Below, piece after piece: positions 46,377-55,466 of a stretch of 64,000 nt of DNA. Origin of the DNA: Gammaproteobacteria bacterium (lineage in GTDB: Bacteria > Pseudomonadota > Gammaproteobacteria > Pseudomonadales > Porticoccaceae); the NCBI GenBank assembly GCA_016191205.1, contig JACPPB010000074.1, positions 92,745 through 156,744 on the forward strand. The letters run 5' to 3'. Within the stretch, counting starts at the first letter, position 1; the number at the start of each line of letters is the position of its first letter. Both the position numbers and the translations under genes were made by a program. Under the pieces are notes generated by a model that was given only the letters and a program-made list of their open reading frames with translations, was not told the DNA's origin and ran no database searches.

Positions 46377-46973
46377 ATGGGTCAGCAGTACAACCAGTTG
46401 TCCGAACAACATATCCGGTTCATCGCTGAACAGCGGATTTTCTTTGTCGGCACCGCCACCGCCGACAGTCGCGTGAGCGTTTCTCCCAAGGGGATGGATT
46501 CGTTGCGCGTTCTCGATCCCGGGCGCGTTGTCTGGCTGAACGTAACGGGCAGCGGCAACGAGACTGCGGCCCACGTCCAGCACAACCCTCGCATGACCAT
46601 CATGTTTTGTGCGTTTGACGGCGATCCGCTGATCATGCGGCTCTACGGCACCGCGAAAGTGATTCATAACGGCGATCCGGAATGGGCTGAATTGTTGCCG
46701 CTGTTCAAACCCTTGCCGGGCGCGCGGCAACTGTTCGACGTGGCCATTGATCTGGTGCAGACCTCCTGCGGGATGGCGGTACCCCGTTACGCGCTGGTGG
46801 AAGATCGAGAGCTGCTGAACGACTGGGCAGAGAAGAAGGGCCAGGACGGCATCGAGCGGTACTGGGCGGAGAAAAACCACAGCACCATTGACGGCATTCC
46901 GACCAACATTCTCTCGAAAACGATTGGCGCGAAAACGATTGCCGGCAGCACTGGTCAATCCGGCGGTTCATAG
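46377..46973 (+). CDS. Pyridoxamine 5'-phosphate oxidase-fold protein
   Basis: This 198-residue protein has the split-barrel flavin fold: QRIFFVGTATADSRVSVSPKGMDSLRVLD, VVWLNVTGSGNETAAHVQHNPRMTIMFCAF and IMRLYGTAKVI. Such proteins bind FMN or F420 and reduce small molecules; many are uncharacterised. The ATG at 46377 has GGAG upstream. It is 130 bases downstream of the methyltransferase and may share its transcript. Confidence 0.82.
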   Translation: MGQQYNQLSEQHIRFIAEQRIFFVGTATADSRVSVSPKGMDSLRVLDPGRVVWLNVTGSGNETAAHVQHNPRMTIMFCAFDGDPLIMRLYGTAKVIHNGDPEWAELLPLFKPLPGARQLFDVAIDLVQTSCGMAVPRYALVEDRELLNDWAEKKGQDGIERYWAEKNHSTIDGIPTNILSKTIGAKTIAGSTGQSGGS

Positions 46974-47028
46974 CCGCGCGCGGGGGCGGGACGCGGCCCC
47001 ACACTGAACGAACCCGCAAGCTGGAAAA

Positions 47029-48174
47029 TCAGCTGACAAATCCGTTGATGTAGGCCTTCAGCAGCCTCGGATCATCCCAGGGCACATCGTGATAGCCCTG
47101 CGTCAAATACTGACTGTGTGGATCGCGCAGCCATTCGTTCGGAAACAGTGCGATGGTTTCCGGATGCTCCGCGAGCACCTGCCGTTCGTAAGCAACTCCG
47201 GAAAGCCGACACCACAGCGCGCGGAAGAGATCGCGGCCGAACAGCCGCGCGACCGTGCAGGGCGGCGTCGGACGCGGATTGAGTTCGATAAAATAGGCCG
47301 CGTTGGTCTCGTGTTCGATGATGAAGTTGGCGGCGCTGAAGCCACTGTTGCCACTCCGGCGCAACAGGGCTCGGGTGGCCTGCTCGGCCTCCGGGTTGTC
47401 GACAAAGCGCAGAACACTGCTCGGACCCCTGGGTGCCGGGTGAGTGAGATACTTGAGCAGGGTTGCAGTCTCCAGCACCTCTCCGCGCCACGACACGCTG
47501 GACTGTGTGGCCACGGCACCCTGAATATACTGCTGCACCAAAAGCCGTTGCCCCTCGCCGTTGCCGCCAAGATCGCGGTAAGCGGCGACAGCTTCGGCGG
47601 ATGTCGCACAGATCCTCACCGCGTTGCCGGCATGGCCGTACTCGCCCTTGAGCACCAGGGGATAGCCGTGTTCGTCGCCAAACTCCGTTACGTCATCCTG
47701 ACGATTCGCCAACACCTGCTTGGGCACGCGCAGACCAAGCTCCGCCGCGAGGGCATTCGTCTCGATCTTGCTCAGCATGGCCCGGTGAAACGCGGGCTCG
47801 CCCAGCGAGCGCCTGACCAGATCCACCACATCCGCAAAGCGTTTATCGACCTGCCCGTTGGCGTCCGCATCGATGATATTGTGGAAAAAGCGCACGGCGA
47901 GTTCGCAGGCCGGAATCAGGAACACCGGCTGATATTGCCGCACCGAGGCCGCTAGGCCGGGAAACGCGCTGCCACTGGTCGGCGCCGTATAGGCATATTC
48001 GTTGTAGCGGGTGTTCGACAGATAGCTTTCGGGATGGCAATAGGACGCGACACTGAATCCCGCCTGGGTAAGCACCGCCGGCAGGCGCGCCGCGCCGAGC
48101 CAGTTGGGCGAAAGCAGCACGACCATGACCCGCAGGCGGGAAATTGCAGCTTCGTCGGCCATCGTCGGGTCCAT
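47029..48174 (-). CDS. ATP-grasp domain protein
   Basis: This 381-residue protein has a Rossmann-like N-terminus (VMVVLLSPNWLGAARLPAVLTQAGF), the ATP-grasp lysine region YPLVLKGEYGHAGNAVRIC, QQYIQGAVATQSSVSW and the metal-binding FIELNPRPTPPC. These enzymes ligate a carboxylate to an amine or thiol through acyl-phosphate. No ligase partner is recognised. It is divergent from the TPR/O-GlcNAc-transferase-like gene 131 bases away. Starts at 48174 and 48162 are both possible. Confidence 0.78.
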   Translation of the reverse strand: MDPTMADEAAISRLRVMVVLLSPNWLGAARLPAVLTQAGFSVASYCHPESYLSNTRYNEYAYTAPTSGSAFPGLAASVRQYQPVFLIPACELAVRFFHNIIDADANGQVDKRFADVVDLVRRSLGEPAFHRAMLSKIETNALAAELGLRVPKQVLANRQDDVTEFGDEHGYPLVLKGEYGHAGNAVRICATSAEAVAAYRDLGGNGEGQRLLVQQYIQGAVATQSSVSWRGEVLETATLLKYLTHPAPRGPSSVLRFVDNPEAEQATRALLRRSGNSGFSAANFIIEHETNAAYFIELNPRPTPPCTVARLFGRDLFRALWCRLSGVAYERQVLAEHPETIALFPNEWLRDPHSQYLTQGYHDVPWDDPRLLKAYINGFVS

Positions 48175-48305
48175 CGGGAGGCGAGAATCGGGCCGGCATT
48201 GTATTGAGATGGCGCCGCACAACACAATCAATCGCGCGGTACCGGGGGCCGGCGGGCGGGAGCTTCTGCCACAATAGACGCCATCGACAACTGCGGGGTC
48301 ACGGG

Positions 48306-50195
48306 ATGCGGCCAGGAATCTCCGACAAGCTCCAGTGGGCCGTGGACCTCCATCAACAGGGCCGGATCGCGCAGGCGGAGGCTTTGTATCAGGAGATTCT
48401 GAAGGTCGAGCCCGGGCACTTCGACGCGCTGCATCTGCTGGGCGTGGCCCGTCTGCAAGGCGGCAATCCCGAAGCGGCGCTGGAATTGATCGGCCGGGCC
48501 ATCCGCATCAACTCCCGCAATGCCGATGCCCTGACCAACCTCGGCAACGCGCTGCGCGAACTGGGTCGTCACGCGCAGGCGCTGACCTGCTACGAGCGCG
48601 CGCTCGCCATCCGACCGGACGCGCCGGAATCCCATTACAACCGCGCACTGACGTTGCAGGAATTGCATCGCCATGACGCTGCCGTGGCCGGGTATGAACG
48701 CGCGCTCGCGCTGCGGCCCGGGTATATCGAAGCGCGCTACAACCGCGGCGTGGTATTGCAGGACAGCAAGCGCCATGAGGATGCCGCGCTGGCGTTTGCA
48801 CAGTTGCTGGAGGTCGCACCCGATTGCCCCTACGCGGCGGGCAAACTGGGCTACCTGAACTTGCTGTGTTGCGACTGGCGTTCGTACCACGACGCATTGG
48901 CCCGACTGATCGACGACGTCAACGCCGGCCGGCGCGTCTGCGATCCGTTTTCGTTCACCGCCCTGTCGAACACGGCGGCGGCACAACTTGCCTGCGCAAC
49001 AACCTATGCCGCGGACAAATATCCGCCGGCAGCCACGCCCCTGTGGTCGGGCGAGCATTACCATCACGACAAAATCCGGGTTGCGTACCTGTCGGCGGAT
49101 TTTCACGAACATGCCACCACACACCTGATGGCTGGACTGTTCGAGCATCACGATTCCGATCGCTTCGACATCACGGCCATTTCGTTTGGCCCGGATCGCC
49201 AGGATTCCATGCGCAGTCGCCTGGTCGACGCATTCGATCATTTCATCGACGTGCGCGCCAAAACAGACCGCGAAGTCGCGCTGTTGCTGCGCGCGCTGGA
49301 AATCGATATCGCCGTTGATCTCAAAGGCTATACCCAGGGCGGCCGCACGGGAATTCTGGCCCGGCGCCCGGCACCGGTTCAGATCAACTATCTGGGCATG
49401 CCGGCCACCATGGGCGCGCGCTACATCGATTACATCATCGCGGATCCCCGGGTCATTCCGCCGGAAGACCACCCGCATTACTCGGAGCAGGTCCTGTACC
49501 TACCGGACAGCTACCAGGCGACCGACGACCGTCGGCAAATCGATGCTCACACGCCCTCTCGCGCCGAGCTCGCCCTCCCGGAGGATGGCTTCGTCTTTTG
49601 CTGCTTCAACAATAACTACAAGATCACGCCAGAGCTTTTCACCATCTGGATGCGGTTGTTGCACCAGGTATCGGACAGCGTGCTCTGGTTGCTGGAGGAC
49701 AACCCGGTCGCCACACGCAACCTGCGGGCGCAGGCCCGGCTGCATGGCATCGCGCCGGAGCGACTGGTGTTCGCGCCCCGTGTCCCCGCCGGAGCCCATC
49801 TGGCCCGCCACCGGCGCGCGGACCTGTTTCTCGACACCCTGCCCTACAACGCGCACACCACGGCGAGCGATGCGCTGTGGGCAGGCTTGCCGGTGCTGAC
49901 CTGCGCGGGAGAAACCTTTGCGGGCCGGGTCGCCGCCAGTCTGCTGGACGCGGTCGGCTTGTCCGAACTGATAACCCATGATCTCGACCGCTACGCGGCA
50001 CTGGCCCTTGCGCTTGCCCGCCATCCCGAACGGCTGCGCGAAATCCGTACTCGCCTCGCACGCAACCGCGGTACCTGTCCGCTCTTCGCCACGGACCGGT
50101 TTCGCCGCCATCTTGAATCCGCTTATGTCACCCTGTGGGAGCGCCTCCGCCGAGGCGAGCTGCCAGCAACTTTCAGCGTGATGCGGGAGTCCTGA
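48306..50195 (+). CDS. TPR protein with O-GlcNAc transferase-like (SPINDLY/GT41) domain
   Basis: This 629-residue protein opens with four to five TPR units (about residues 8-180, e.g. NADALTNLGNALRELGRHAQALTCYERALAIRPD) and continues into the GT41 catalytic domain: VAYLSADFHEHATTHLMAG, VQINYLGMPATMGARYIDYIIADPRVIPP, CCFNNNYKITPE and LDTLPYNAHTTASDALWAGLPVLTCAGETFAGRVAASLL. It should transfer a sugar to Ser or Thr of a protein. No export signal is visible, so it acts in the cytoplasm. The acceptor protein is unknown. Confidence 0.9.
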   Translation: MRPGISDKLQWAVDLHQQGRIAQAEALYQEILKVEPGHFDALHLLGVARLQGGNPEAALELIGRAIRINSRNADALTNLGNALRELGRHAQALTCYERALAIRPDAPESHYNRALTLQELHRHDAAVAGYERALALRPGYIEARYNRGVVLQDSKRHEDAALAFAQLLEVAPDCPYAAGKLGYLNLLCCDWRSYHDALARLIDDVNAGRRVCDPFSFTALSNTAAAQLACATTYAADKYPPAATPLWSGEHYHHDKIRVAYLSADFHEHATTHLMAGLFEHHDSDRFDITAISFGPDRQDSMRSRLVDAFDHFIDVRAKTDREVALLLRALEIDIAVDLKGYTQGGRTGILARRPAPVQINYLGMPATMGARYIDYIIADPRVIPPEDHPHYSEQVLYLPDSYQATDDRRQIDAHTPSRAELALPEDGFVFCCFNNNYKITPELFTIWMRLLHQVSDSVLWLLEDNPVATRNLRAQARLHGIAPERLVFAPRVPAGAHLARHRRADLFLDTLPYNAHTTASDALWAGLPVLTCAGETFAGRVAASLLDAVGLSELITHDLDRYAALALALARHPERLREIRTRLARNRGTCPLFATDRFRRHLESAYVTLWERLRRGELPATFSVMRES

Positions 50196-50316
50196 TTGGC
50201 AAAACCGCTCTCCGCCTCGACCTTGGCCGGGTGAGCAAATGCGAGCAAAAGCGGTATGAACAAATCGGTGCGCAAACGGATCGATCGCGGTCCGCCGGGC
50301 TGGCCTGCCGATCGAC

Positions 50317-50829
50317 TCAGCGATGCCGGGCCCGCACCAGGTCGACGATGACCTGCAGGATGGCGGTCGGGGATGGCGGACAGCCGGGGACGCTCGCATC
50401 GACCGGCAACACATTGGCGACCGCACCGCAGCTCGCGTAGCTCGCGCCGAAGATGCCGCCGGTGCAGCCACAGTCGCCCACCGCCACCACCAGCCGCGGC
50501 GGCGGCGTCGCCTGATAGGTGCGGAGCAGCGCCTCGCGCATGTTGCGGGTCACCGGCCCTGTCACCAGCAGCAGGTCGGCATGGCGCGGGCTGGCCACGA
50601 AGCGGATGCCGGCGCCCTCGAGGTTGTAGTAGGCATTGCCGAGGGCATGAATCTCCAGTTCGCAGCCATTGCAGGAGCCGGCATCCACCTGGCGGATGCA
50701 GAGCGCGCGCCCGAGCAGCATGCGCAGATCCTCGTGCAGGCGCTGGTCTGGCAGGCGGTCGGCGTCCGGGGCGGGAAGCGGTTCGCTGCGCAGGCCGCTG
50801 CGGGCAATGACGCGCAGGATTTTCAGCAT
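50317..50829 (-). CDS. hyfI: Hydrogenase-4-like small subunit (NuoB/HyfI family)
   Basis: This 170-residue protein is the small, [4Fe-4S] cluster-bearing subunit of a group 4-type complex. Cluster ligands are intact: GSCNGCELEI, VGDCGCTGG and VPGCPPSP. It is the last gene of a six-gene operon and starts 16 bases after hyfG with GGGGAA upstream. It should pass electrons to or from the large subunit, although that subunit lacks the [NiFe] ligands. The partner ferredoxin-like HyfA and HyfH subunits are absent from this operon. Confidence 0.88.
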   Translation of the reverse strand: MLKILRVIARSGLRSEPLPAPDADRLPDQRLHEDLRMLLGRALCIRQVDAGSCNGCELEIHALGNAYYNLEGAGIRFVASPRHADLLLVTGPVTRNMREALLRTYQATPPPRLVVAVGDCGCTGGIFGASYASCGAVANVLPVDASVPGCPPSPTAILQVIVDLVRARHR

Positions 50830-50845
50830 GACGGTTCCCCGGTGT

Positions 50846-52381
50846 TCACAGGTCGTGGCCACTGTAGGCGAGGTTGAAGGATTTATTGATCAACGGGAAG
50901 TCCGGCACTATGTTGTCGATGATGGCGTGTTCCAGCGCCGGCCAGTTGTGCCACGACGGATCCTGCGGGCGGCAGCGGGCGATGCGGCCGTCGCCGGCGA
51001 CTTCGAGCGCCACCAGCAGCGGACCCCGCCAGCCCTCGACCAGCCCGAGCCCGGGCCGGTCGCTGCGCGGCGCCGGCAGCGGGACGCGGATGGCGCCGGC
51101 GGGCAGCTCGTGCAGCAGCCGGCGACACAGCTCGATGGCCACCCGCGTCTCTTCGAAGCGCACCGCCACCCGCGCCGCCACGTCACCTTCGTTGCGCGTG
51201 ACCATGCGCACCTCAAGTCGGTCATAGGGCGGCGCCGGGCAGTCGGTGCGCAAGTCGAACGCCTGCCCGCTGGCACGGCCGGCGAGCCCGGCGAGGCCCA
51301 GCCGTGCCGCCAGCTCCGGGCTCACCCGGCCAGCGCCGACGAAGCGATCCTGCAAGCCCGGGTGATCGGTGTAGATGGCGTCGAGCCGGGCGAGCTGCGC
51401 CGTCAGCGCGTCGAGCTCCCTGAGTACAAGTCCGGCCGCCGCGGACGACAGATCGTGCATGACGCCGCCCGGCACGACCTCGTCCATCGGGTAGCGGTGA
51501 CCGTAAATTTCGGCGTTGGTGCGCAGCAGGCATTCCTTGAGGTGCGCGAATTGGCTGAGGCCAAAGGCAAAACCGGCGTCGTTGCCCAGCGCGCCCAGAT
51601 CGCCCAGATGGTTGGCGAGCCGCTCGCGCTCCAGCGCCAGCGCGCGCAGATAGAGCGCCCGCGGCGGCGGCTCCCCGCCACACAGCCCCTCGAGCGCCAT
51701 GCAATAAGCCCAGGAAAAACCCGCCGCGCTGTCGCCGCTGACGCGCGCCGCCAGGCGCTGACCCTCGGTGGCCGGGAAGCTCTCGAAGCGTTTTTCGATG
51801 CCCTTGTGGACATAGCCCAGGCGCTCTTCGAGCCGCAATACCTTCTCGCCGACCACCGAGAAGCGAAAATGCCCGGGCTCGATGATGCCGGCGTGCACCG
51901 GGCCGACCGGAATCTCGTGCACGCCGTCGCCGGCGACGCTGACAAAGGGGTAGGGGCCGGTGGGTGATTCGCCAACCGTACCCGCCGCATCGGCACGCAG
52001 CGGGAACAGTCCTTCGGGCCAGGCGTGGCGCAACCAGGGCCGCTGATCGGCAGCCGTGGCGCGCACGCCGAGCAGGTCACAGGCGGCGCGCTGCATGCGC
52101 CCGGCGGCGGGGAACAATCCGCTGATGTCCGGATAGTCGAGCGGCCCTCCGGCCGGCAGTGCCAGTTCCAGCCAGTCCAGCGCACGACTTTGCTGCACGA
52201 CAACGCAGACGCGGAACACGCCCTCGGTGGCCCGTGCATCGCTGGCCCACAGCGCGCCCAGGCGTGCCCCGGCGGCGCGCGCCTGGGCGAGTTGGTCGAT
52301 CCAGGCATTGGCGTCGAGCCGCTGGCGACGCGCCGTGGTGAAACCCGGTACCGGTGCCAGATCCATGTCCACGACGCTCAC
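50846..52381 (-). CDS. hyfG: Hydrogenase-4-like large subunit without [NiFe] ligands (NuoCD/HyfG family)
   Basis: This 511-residue protein fuses a NuoC-like N-terminal region to a NuoD/hydrogenase-large-subunit core (GPVHAGIIEPGHFRFSVVGEKVLRLEERLGYVHKGIEKRFE). In true hydrogenases the core contains RxCGxC and DPCxxC. Here the first site reads RVSGDSAAG (S215) and the last DPSWHNWPA (D474), with no cysteine pair. It cannot bind a [NiFe] centre in the standard way. The GTG start overlaps the hyfF stop (GTGA). The fold is certain; activity as a hydrogenase is very unlikely. Confidence 0.88.
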   Translation of the reverse strand: MSVVDMDLAPVPGFTTARRQRLDANAWIDQLAQARAAGARLGALWASDARATEGVFRVCVVVQQSRALDWLELALPAGGPLDYPDISGLFPAAGRMQRAACDLLGVRATAADQRPWLRHAWPEGLFPLRADAAGTVGESPTGPYPFVSVAGDGVHEIPVGPVHAGIIEPGHFRFSVVGEKVLRLEERLGYVHKGIEKRFESFPATEGQRLAARVSGDSAAGFSWAYCMALEGLCGGEPPPRALYLRALALERERLANHLGDLGALGNDAGFAFGLSQFAHLKECLLRTNAEIYGHRYPMDEVVPGGVMHDLSSAAAGLVLRELDALTAQLARLDAIYTDHPGLQDRFVGAGRVSPELAARLGLAGLAGRASGQAFDLRTDCPAPPYDRLEVRMVTRNEGDVAARVAVRFEETRVAIELCRRLLHELPAGAIRVPLPAPRSDRPGLGLVEGWRGPLLVALEVAGDGRIARCRPQDPSWHNWPALEHAIIDNIVPDFPLINKSFNLAYSGHDL

Positions 52382-53826
52382 CCGATCAGCCCCGCCGCGA
52401 GGCGGTACCAGGCGGCGAGCTGACCCGGAATATAGAGCCCCAGCATCAGCACCAGCAGCAGATGCGCGAACACCGGCAGCAGTGCCGGCGAATGCGGCAG
52501 CCGGCGCGCGTGGGGCTCGCCAAACACCATCGGCTGCACCCGCCGGAAGATGGCGCCGAAGGCGACGCCGAGCGCCAGCAGCAGGATCGGCGTCGCCCAG
52601 GGCTGTTCGCGCATGGCGGTGGTCAGGATCAGGAACTCGCTGGCAAAGACCCCGAACGGCGGCATGCCCAAGATCGCCAGGGAGCCCAGCATCAGGCCCC
52701 AACCGATGGTGGGCGAGCGCAGCAACAGGCCGCGGATGTCCTCCATGTTCTGGGTGCCGGCTTTCTGGGTGGCGTGGCCGACGGCGAAGAAAATGGCGCT
52801 CTTGGTCAGCGAGTGGACAGTCATGTGCAACAGCGCCGCGAAATTGGCCACCGGACCGCCCATGCCGAAGGCAAAGGTGATGATGCCCATGTGCTCGATC
52901 GACGAATAGGCGAACAGCCGCTTGACGTCGCGCTGGCGCCACAGAAAAAACGCCGCCACCAGCACCGACAGCAGACCAAAGCCCATCAGCATGCGCCCCG
53001 GCAGATCGCTGTGCAGCGCGCCCACCACCAGGATCTTGCAGCGCACCACCGCGTACAGGGCAACATTCAGCAGCAGCCCGGACAGCACCGCCGACACCGG
53101 CGTCGGGCCTTCGGCGTGGGCGTCCGGCAGCCAGTTGTGCAGCGGCACCAGGCCCACCTTGGTGCCGTAGCCGACCAGCAGAAAGACAAAGGCAATCGCC
53201 AGCACCGTGGGTTCGAGCTGCCCCTTCACCGCATCCAGATGCGTCCACAGCAGCGCGCCACCGCTGGCCCCGAGCAGGCGCTCGGCGGCGAAGTACAGCA
53301 GGATGGTGCCGAACAGCGCCTGGGCAATACCGACGCCGCACAGGATGAAGTACTTCCAGGCCGCTTCCAGGGAGGCGGCGGTGCGATACAGCGACACCAG
53401 CAGCACGGTGGTCAGCGTGGCCGCTTCCAGCGCCACCCACAGGATACCCATGTTGTTGGTGGTCAGTGCCAGCAGCATGGTGAACATGAACAGTTGATAC
53501 ATGCTGTGATAGAGCCGCAAACGGCCGGGCGAGAGATGGCCGCGGTCGGTCTCGATGCGCATGTAAGGGCGCGAGAACAGCGCCGTGGTCAAACCGACCA
53601 GGCTGGTCAGGGCGACCAGAAAGACATTGAAGGCGTCGATGAAAAACTGTTCGTTGCCGATCACCAGCGGACCGCCCAGGATCACCCGCGCGGTGAGGGC
53701 GCCGCCGGCCACGAAGGTGGCAAGACTGAACAGCGCGTTGAGCTCCGCCGCGCGGGGGCTGGCGCCCCACAGCGCCAGCGCCGCCCCGCCCAGCAGCGGC
53801 AGGCCGAGCAGCGCGATCAGCTCCAT
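52378..53826 (-). CDS. hyfF: Antiporter-like membrane subunit (HyfF/NuoN-type)
   Basis: This 482-residue, about 14-helix protein is a Mrp/NuoLMN-type proton channel. It has the TM5 glutamate (WVALEAATLTTVLLVSLYR), TM7 lysine (LVGYGTKVGLVPLHNWLPDAHAEGPTPVSAVLSG), SIEHMGIITFAFG and HSLTKSAIFFAVGHATQ. These residues carry protons, so pumping ability seems intact. The ATG at 53826 has GGAGGGG upstream and follows hyfE by 18 bases. Its stop overlaps hyfG. Confidence 0.9.
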   Translation of the reverse strand: MELIALLGLPLLGGAALALWGASPRAAELNALFSLATFVAGGALTARVILGGPLVIGNEQFFIDAFNVFLVALTSLVGLTTALFSRPYMRIETDRGHLSPGRLRLYHSMYQLFMFTMLLALTTNNMGILWVALEAATLTTVLLVSLYRTAASLEAAWKYFILCGVGIAQALFGTILLYFAAERLLGASGGALLWTHLDAVKGQLEPTVLAIAFVFLLVGYGTKVGLVPLHNWLPDAHAEGPTPVSAVLSGLLLNVALYAVVRCKILVVGALHSDLPGRMLMGFGLLSVLVAAFFLWRQRDVKRLFAYSSIEHMGIITFAFGMGGPVANFAALLHMTVHSLTKSAIFFAVGHATQKAGTQNMEDIRGLLLRSPTIGWGLMLGSLAILGMPPFGVFASEFLILTTAMREQPWATPILLLALGVAFGAIFRRVQPMVFGEPHARRLPHSPALLPVFAHLLLVLMLGLYIPGQLAAWYRLAAGLIG

Positions 53827-53844
53827 GACCCCTCCGTCACCGGC

Positions 53845-54510
53845 TCAATCCTCCTTCAGGGTCTCGAGATGGCGCAGTTCCAGGCTGTCGAACTGTTCGC
53901 GAATCTGAAAAAAGAACACGCCCAGGATCACCGCCCCGACCAGCACGTCGAGGGCGATGCCGAATTCGACCACCATCGGCATGCCCTGGGTCGCCGTGGT
54001 GGCGGCGAACACCATGCCGTTTTCGAGCGCCAGAAAGCCCACCACCTGCGACACCGCCTTGCGCCGGCCGATCATCATCAGCAGCGACAACAGCACCATG
54101 GCGATGGCGATACCGAGGGTCTCGCGGGTGATCTCGTGCCCGAACCGGGAAATCGGTTGCGCGAGACCGAAGGCGAAGATCACCAGCCCGAGACCCGCCA
54201 GCATCTGCATCGGGATGCGGGCCAGGGTCTCGGTATCCCACTGCAAGTCGAGCCGCGCGATCAGGCGGCGCAGGAAATAGGGCAGCAGCAGCACCTTCAG
54301 CGCCAGCGTGAGGGCGGCCGAGTAGTACAGATGATGCAGACCGGCGCTGGCCGCCACCGCCACCGTCGAGGCGGCGAGCACCGCCCCCTGCAGCGCGAAC
54401 AGGTTGACCAGCGAGGCGATGCGCCGCTGCGCCAGCATCGCGAACGACAGCAGCAGCAGCAGCGAGGCGAGCAGTTCGACCAACTGCATCGCGAGCGACA
54501 CCCTGTTCAC
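53845..54510 (-). CDS. hyfE: Membrane subunit HyfE
   Basis: This 221-residue protein has about seven hydrophobic segments and resembles HyfE/NuoK-like subunits: LVNLFALQGAVLAASTVAVAAS, a KVLLLPYFLRRLI stretch and VVGFLALENGMVFAATTATQGMPMVVEFGIALDVLVG, whose glutamates match NuoK channel residues. It helps form the proton path next to HyfC. The GTG start overlaps the hyfC stop by four bases. Confidence 0.85.
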   Translation of the reverse strand: MNRVSLAMQLVELLASLLLLLSFAMLAQRRIASLVNLFALQGAVLAASTVAVAASAGLHHLYYSAALTLALKVLLLPYFLRRLIARLDLQWDTETLARIPMQMLAGLGLVIFAFGLAQPISRFGHEITRETLGIAIAMVLLSLLMMIGRRKAVSQVVGFLALENGMVFAATTATQGMPMVVEFGIALDVLVGAVILGVFFFQIREQFDSLELRHLETLKED

Positions 54511-55466
54511 GCCACGCCCCCGGAGAAGAGCAGCCGCGTCAGAAGCCCAAGCACCGCCAGCATGAAGGCCATGGCCAGAAACTCGGGGGCCCGGAACACC
54601 CGCAGCTTGGCACTCAGGGTCTCGAACAATGCCAGCCCGGCGCCGGCCAGCAGCAGTTTGGCCGCCAGCCAGGTCGCCCCCAGCAGCAGCGCGGTCGGCC
54701 CGGTGTCCTCGCTCGCGAGGCCGAGGGGCAGAAAAAAGGCGAAGCCCAGGCAGGCGTAGTTGAACAGCTTGAGCGCCGCCGCCCATTCGATCAGCGCCAG
54801 GTGGCGGGCCGAATATTCCAGCACCATCGCCTCGTGAATCATCGTCAGCTCAAGGTGCGTGGCCGGGTTGTCGATCGGCAGGCGGGCGTTTTCGGCCAGC
54901 AACACCATCACGAAGGCGAGCGCCGCGAAGGCGAGGCTGGGATTGACGGCGAAACCCTGCGCGACCAACCGATCGACGATCACCGGCATCGCCGTGCTGC
55001 CGCTGATCAACGCGACATTGAACAGCACCATCAGCAACGCCGGTTCGGCCAGAAAGCCGATCAGCATCTCGCGCCGCGCACCGAGCGAACCAAAGGCAGT
55101 GCCGACGTCCATGGCACCCAGAGCCATGAACATGCGTGCGGTGGCGAACAGGCCGACCAGTGCGATGGCATCCGCGGCGCGGCCTGCCGGCAGGTCGGTG
55201 CCCAGCGACGGGATGATGCCGGCGGCCACGAGCATGCAGCCGAACACCACATAGGGCACGGCGCGAAACAGCGGCGAGGCCGACTCGGCCAGGACGGCAT
55301 CCTTGTGCAGCAGCTTGCGCAGCGTCCGATATGGCAGCAGCAGCGGCGGCGCGGTGCGGTTCTGCAACCAGGCGCGACACTGATTGACCCAACCCACCAG
55401 CAGCGGCGCCAGCGCGGCCGCGGTGACCACGGCCGCAGCTTGCGTGAGCAGCGCCGACAAGGTCAC
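54507..55466 (-). CDS. hyfC: Membrane subunit HyfC (NuoH-like)
   Basis: This 319-residue protein with about eight membrane helices is the NuoH-like subunit linking the soluble arm to the proton channels. Signatures are PPLLLPYRTLRKLLHKDAVLAE at the amphipathic start, GTAFGSLGARREMLIGFLAEPALL, and AENARLPIDNPATHLELTMIHEAMVLEYSARHLALIEWAAALK with conserved acidic residues. The GTG start overlaps the hyfB stop. Only the last 319 residues of a longer open frame are real; the rest lies over hyfB. Confidence 0.9.
   Translation of the reverse strand: MTLSALLTQAAAVVTAAALAPLLVGWVNQCRAWLQNRTAPPLLLPYRTLRKLLHKDAVLAESASPLFRAVPYVVFGCMLVAAGIIPSLGTDLPAGRAADAIALVGLFATARMFMALGAMDVGTAFGSLGARREMLIGFLAEPALLMVLFNVALISGSTAMPVIVDRLVAQGFAVNPSLAFAALAFVMVLLAENARLPIDNPATHLELTMIHEAMVLEYSARHLALIEWAAALKLFNYACLGFAFFLPLGLASEDTGPTALLLGATWLAAKLLLAGAGLALFETLSAKLRVFRAPEFLAMAFMLAVLGLLTRLLFSGGVA

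Noticed and set aside
50846..52381. The hyf operon as a functional formate-hydrogenlyase or hydrogenase 4
   Set aside because: The [NiFe] cysteine pairs of the large subunit and the ferredoxin-like subunits are missing.
52354..54759. A plus-strand open frame of about 800 codons opposite the hyf genes
   Set aside because: It is a Gln/His/Arg-rich shadow without any domain; the hyf genes on the other strand are certain.
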